A DNA stretch of 64,000 bases from Polaribacter sp. (lineage in GTDB: Bacteria; Bacteroidota; Bacteroidia; Flavobacteriales; Flavobacteriaceae), in the NCBI GenBank assembly GCA_029238315.1, contig JAQWGI010000015.1, positions 62,001 to 126,000 of the forward strand, given 5' to 3'. Positions 61,805-64,000 of this stretch are shown one piece after another. The position numbers and the translations under genes are program-made. The notes below the pieces were generated by a model, which did not search any database, had not been told where the DNA came from, and saw only the letters and a list, made by a program, of their open reading frames with translations. The number at the start of each line of letters is the position of its first letter. The stretch's first letter is position 1.

Positions 61805-62476
61805 ATGAGCAAACTATATATAGTACCAACGCCAATTGGCAACTTAGAAGACATCACCTTTAGAGCAATTAGTGTTTTAAAAGAAGTCGATTTTATTTTA
61901 GCAGAAGACACTAGAACCAGTGGAAAATTGCTAAAACATTTCGAAATTGCTGCGCAAATGCACAGTCATCACATGCATAACGAGCACAAATCTATTGAAG
62001 GGGTTTTGCATAGAATTAAAAATGGAGAAACCTGTGCGTTAATTTCTGATGCAGGTACACCTGCCATTTCAGATCCTGGTTTTTTATTGACAAGAGCTTG
62101 TGTCGAAAACAATATTGAAGTAGATTGTTTACCAGGCGCAACAGCATTTGTACCTGCATTGGTAAATTCTGGCTTGCCAAACGACAAGTTTGTTTTTGAA
62201 GGGTTTCTACCTGTAAAAAAAGGAAGACAAACGCGTTTATTGCTTCTTGCCGAAGAAACAAGAACCATGATTTTTTATGAAAGTCCGCATAAGCTAATCA
62301 AAACGTTGGGCCACTTTGTAACTTATTTTGGCGCAGAAAGACGCCTTTCTGTTTCTAGAGAATTGACTAAAATGTTTGAAGAAACCATAAGAGGAACTGC
62401 AAAAGAAGTGTTAGATCATTACACCAATAAACCACCAAAAGGTGAAATTGTAATTGTGGTACGTGGAAAAAATTAA
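61805..62476 (+). CDS. rsmI: 16S rRNA (cytidine(1402)-2'-O)-methyltransferase
   Basis: LYIVPTPIGNLEDITFRAISVLKEVDFILAEDTRTSGKLLKHF...ISDAGTPAISDPGFLL. Confidence 0.95.
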   Translation: MSKLYIVPTPIGNLEDITFRAISVLKEVDFILAEDTRTSGKLLKHFEIAAQMHSHHMHNEHKSIEGVLHRIKNGETCALISDAGTPAISDPGFLLTRACVENNIEVDCLPGATAFVPALVNSGLPNDKFVFEGFLPVKKGRQTRLLLLAEETRTMIFYESPHKLIKTLGHFVTYFGAERRLSVSRELTKMFEETIRGTAKEVLDHYTNKPPKGEIVIVVRGKN

Positions 62477-62775
62477 ATAACTCTAACTTGATCAAAGGCC
62501 ACAATTGAATAATTTAAACCTGGTCTCACAGAGATTGGCAAAAAAATAACTACAGACAAGAAGTTAATGGATTGTCTTTGATAAAAATTTAAACAAGACA
62601 AATTATTAAGGAATACGATAACTTATGGTTAGGAATGGTTTTCGTTTAGAGTGGATTTTTACTTACTCTAAAGTAGTTTTTAGAATTTAGTAAAAAAATT
62701 CTTTCTTTAAAAGCACTTTTCTTAGCTTTTTTTACATTCATTATTGTAAGTTTACTTTTTAAACACTTACAAATT

Positions 62776-64000
62776 ATGTTAAAAAAATCAATCCTAATTT
62801 TATGTTGCCTAAGTTTTATCTTAGCTTGTAATCAAAATACAATATTAAAAACGAATCAATATTCCGATACATTAAACCAGGAGTTAACTGGAGATTTGGC
62901 CTTCGAAACCGTTAATTTTGTTGAAAAATTTTGGCGTGTTGTAGGAAATACTGGTTTTAATAAAACGGTATTTAAAATCGCCGCTCAATTAGAAAAAGAT
63001 GGATATGTTTTAGAAGAAAATGCCACAAAAAAAGAGTTGTTAACCTACAGAATTGAAAAACGACCTCTAAAAAAACCTACCTGGGAGTCTATAGATGCAT
63101 CTGTATTGATTGATGGAGAAGAAGTACCATTATTAACTCATGCAACAAATAGCAATATGATTGCTATGAACTCATATAGTACACCTAAAAATGGTGTAAA
63201 TGCAGAAGTAGTTTACATTAAAGACTTAAAAAAACTAAAAACAACCAACGTTAAAGGTAAAATTGTTTTTGCAGAGACAAGCCCTTACAGCATCTTTAAA
63301 AGTGGAATTATTGACGGAGGCGCTTTAGGAATTGTAACCTACAACAATCCAAAATATCTTCAACCAGAAAAAAACACAACTTCAATTCAGTTTAGATCTA
63401 TCCCTTTGGATTCTGTTAATAAGCCTTGGGGAATTGCAATGTCCTATGCTGCTAAAGAGCGCTTAAAAAAATCTTTAAATAACGGTAAAGTTACACTAAA
63501 TGTTACAATTGAAACAAAGATTTACAAATCTGAAGAACTAACAATTGTTGCAGATATTAAAGGAAGTGATCAACCTAAAAAACGGTTGGTTTTTAGCGCA
63601 CATATTCAAGAGCCTGGAGCAAACGATAATGCTTCTGGGGTAGGAGCTGCATTAGAAATGGCTTCTGTTACTGCTAAGTTAGTACAGGAAGGAAAACTAA
63701 ATCCAAAAAGAACTTTAACTTTTTTGTGGGGCGATGAAATTGTTTCTACGAGAAGATATGTACAAGAAGATAGTATAAGGGCAAAAGATATTGTTTGGGG
63801 TATTTCTCTAGATATGGTTGGAGAAGATACCGAAAAAACTGGCGGAACATTTTTAATTGAAAAGATGCCAGACCCAAGTGCAATTTGGACACGTGGAAAT
63901 GATCAACACACAGAATGGGGAGGAAGAAAAATGAAACTAAACGAAATGCAACCTCATTACTTAAATGACTTTGTCATAGAAAAATTTAAAGCACAAGGAA
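62776..64000 (+). CDS. M28-family zinc aminopeptidase lipoprotein (cut by window edge)
   Basis: Manual translation: MLKKSILILCCLSFILACNQN lipobox; FSAHIQEPGANDNASGVGAALEMA metal-binding motif; open at 64000. Confidence 0.85.
   Translation, partial: MLKKSILILCCLSFILACNQNTILKTNQYSDTLNQELTGDLAFETVNFVEKFWRVVGNTGFNKTVFKIAAQLEKDGYVLEENATKKELLTYRIEKRPLKKPTWESIDASVLIDGEEVPLLTHATNSNMIAMNSYSTPKNGVNAEVVYIKDLKKLKTTNVKGKIVFAETSPYSIFKSGIIDGGALGIVTYNNPKYLQPEKNTTSIQFRSIPLDSVNKPWGIAMSYAAKERLKKSLNNGKVTLNVTIETKIYKSEELTIVADIKGSDQPKKRLVFSAHIQEPGANDNASGVGAALEMASVTAKLVQEGKLNPKRTLTFLWGDEIVSTRRYVQEDSIRAKDIVWGISLDMVGEDTEKTGGTFLIEKMPDPSAIWTRGNDQHTEWGGRKMKLNEMQPHYLNDFVIEKFKAQG

Noticed and set aside
1-64000. CRISPR array, tRNA/rRNA genes, prophage or defence system
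   Set aside because: No spaced repeats, cloverleaf sequences, phage structural genes or recognisable defence proteins found by reading; a tRNAscan-SE/Infernal and DefenseFinder run would settle this

Overview
64 kb of a low-G+C Flavobacteriaceae-type chromosome. The evidence is Bacteroidetes promoter motifs (TAnnTTTG), family content, and DUF3078, BrnQ, PepSY and TonB-receptor proteins. Most of the window is ordinary housekeeping sequence: suf genes, thiL, brnQ, pepP, a cold-shock protein, a DEAD-box helicase, sdhCAB, a TonB receptor, ribF, serS, rsmA, mgtE, mutS flanked by two SpoU methyltransferases, dacB, tatA, an ECF sigma operon, panB, an OlsF-like acyltransferase, aspartate kinase, fbp, sodB, purF, sufE, hflX, clcA, aspS and rsmI. 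sufB (left) and an M28 peptidase (right) are cut by the window edges. No rRNA, tRNA, CRISPR array, prophage or transposase was recognised. The unusual signals are: (1) a four-helix-bundle (S23/IVS-type) gene bracketed by 41-nt imperfect inverted repeats ending in CTAG, lying inside the suf operon; (2) a secreted-protein gene split by a third copy of a 10-bp tandem repeat, where two copies would restore one 311-aa frame; (3) a decayed cell-wall-lytic locus at about 33-36 kb, with an M23 lipoprotein carrying an in-frame stop just after its lipobox and a GH19 fragment lacking its N-terminal half; (4) a cupin gene frameshifted in an A7 tract; (5) dispersed palindromic GTCAT...ATGAC elements and a GGGCGTT...AACGC intergenic element. 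I found no clear defence system or other complete novel multi-gene system.
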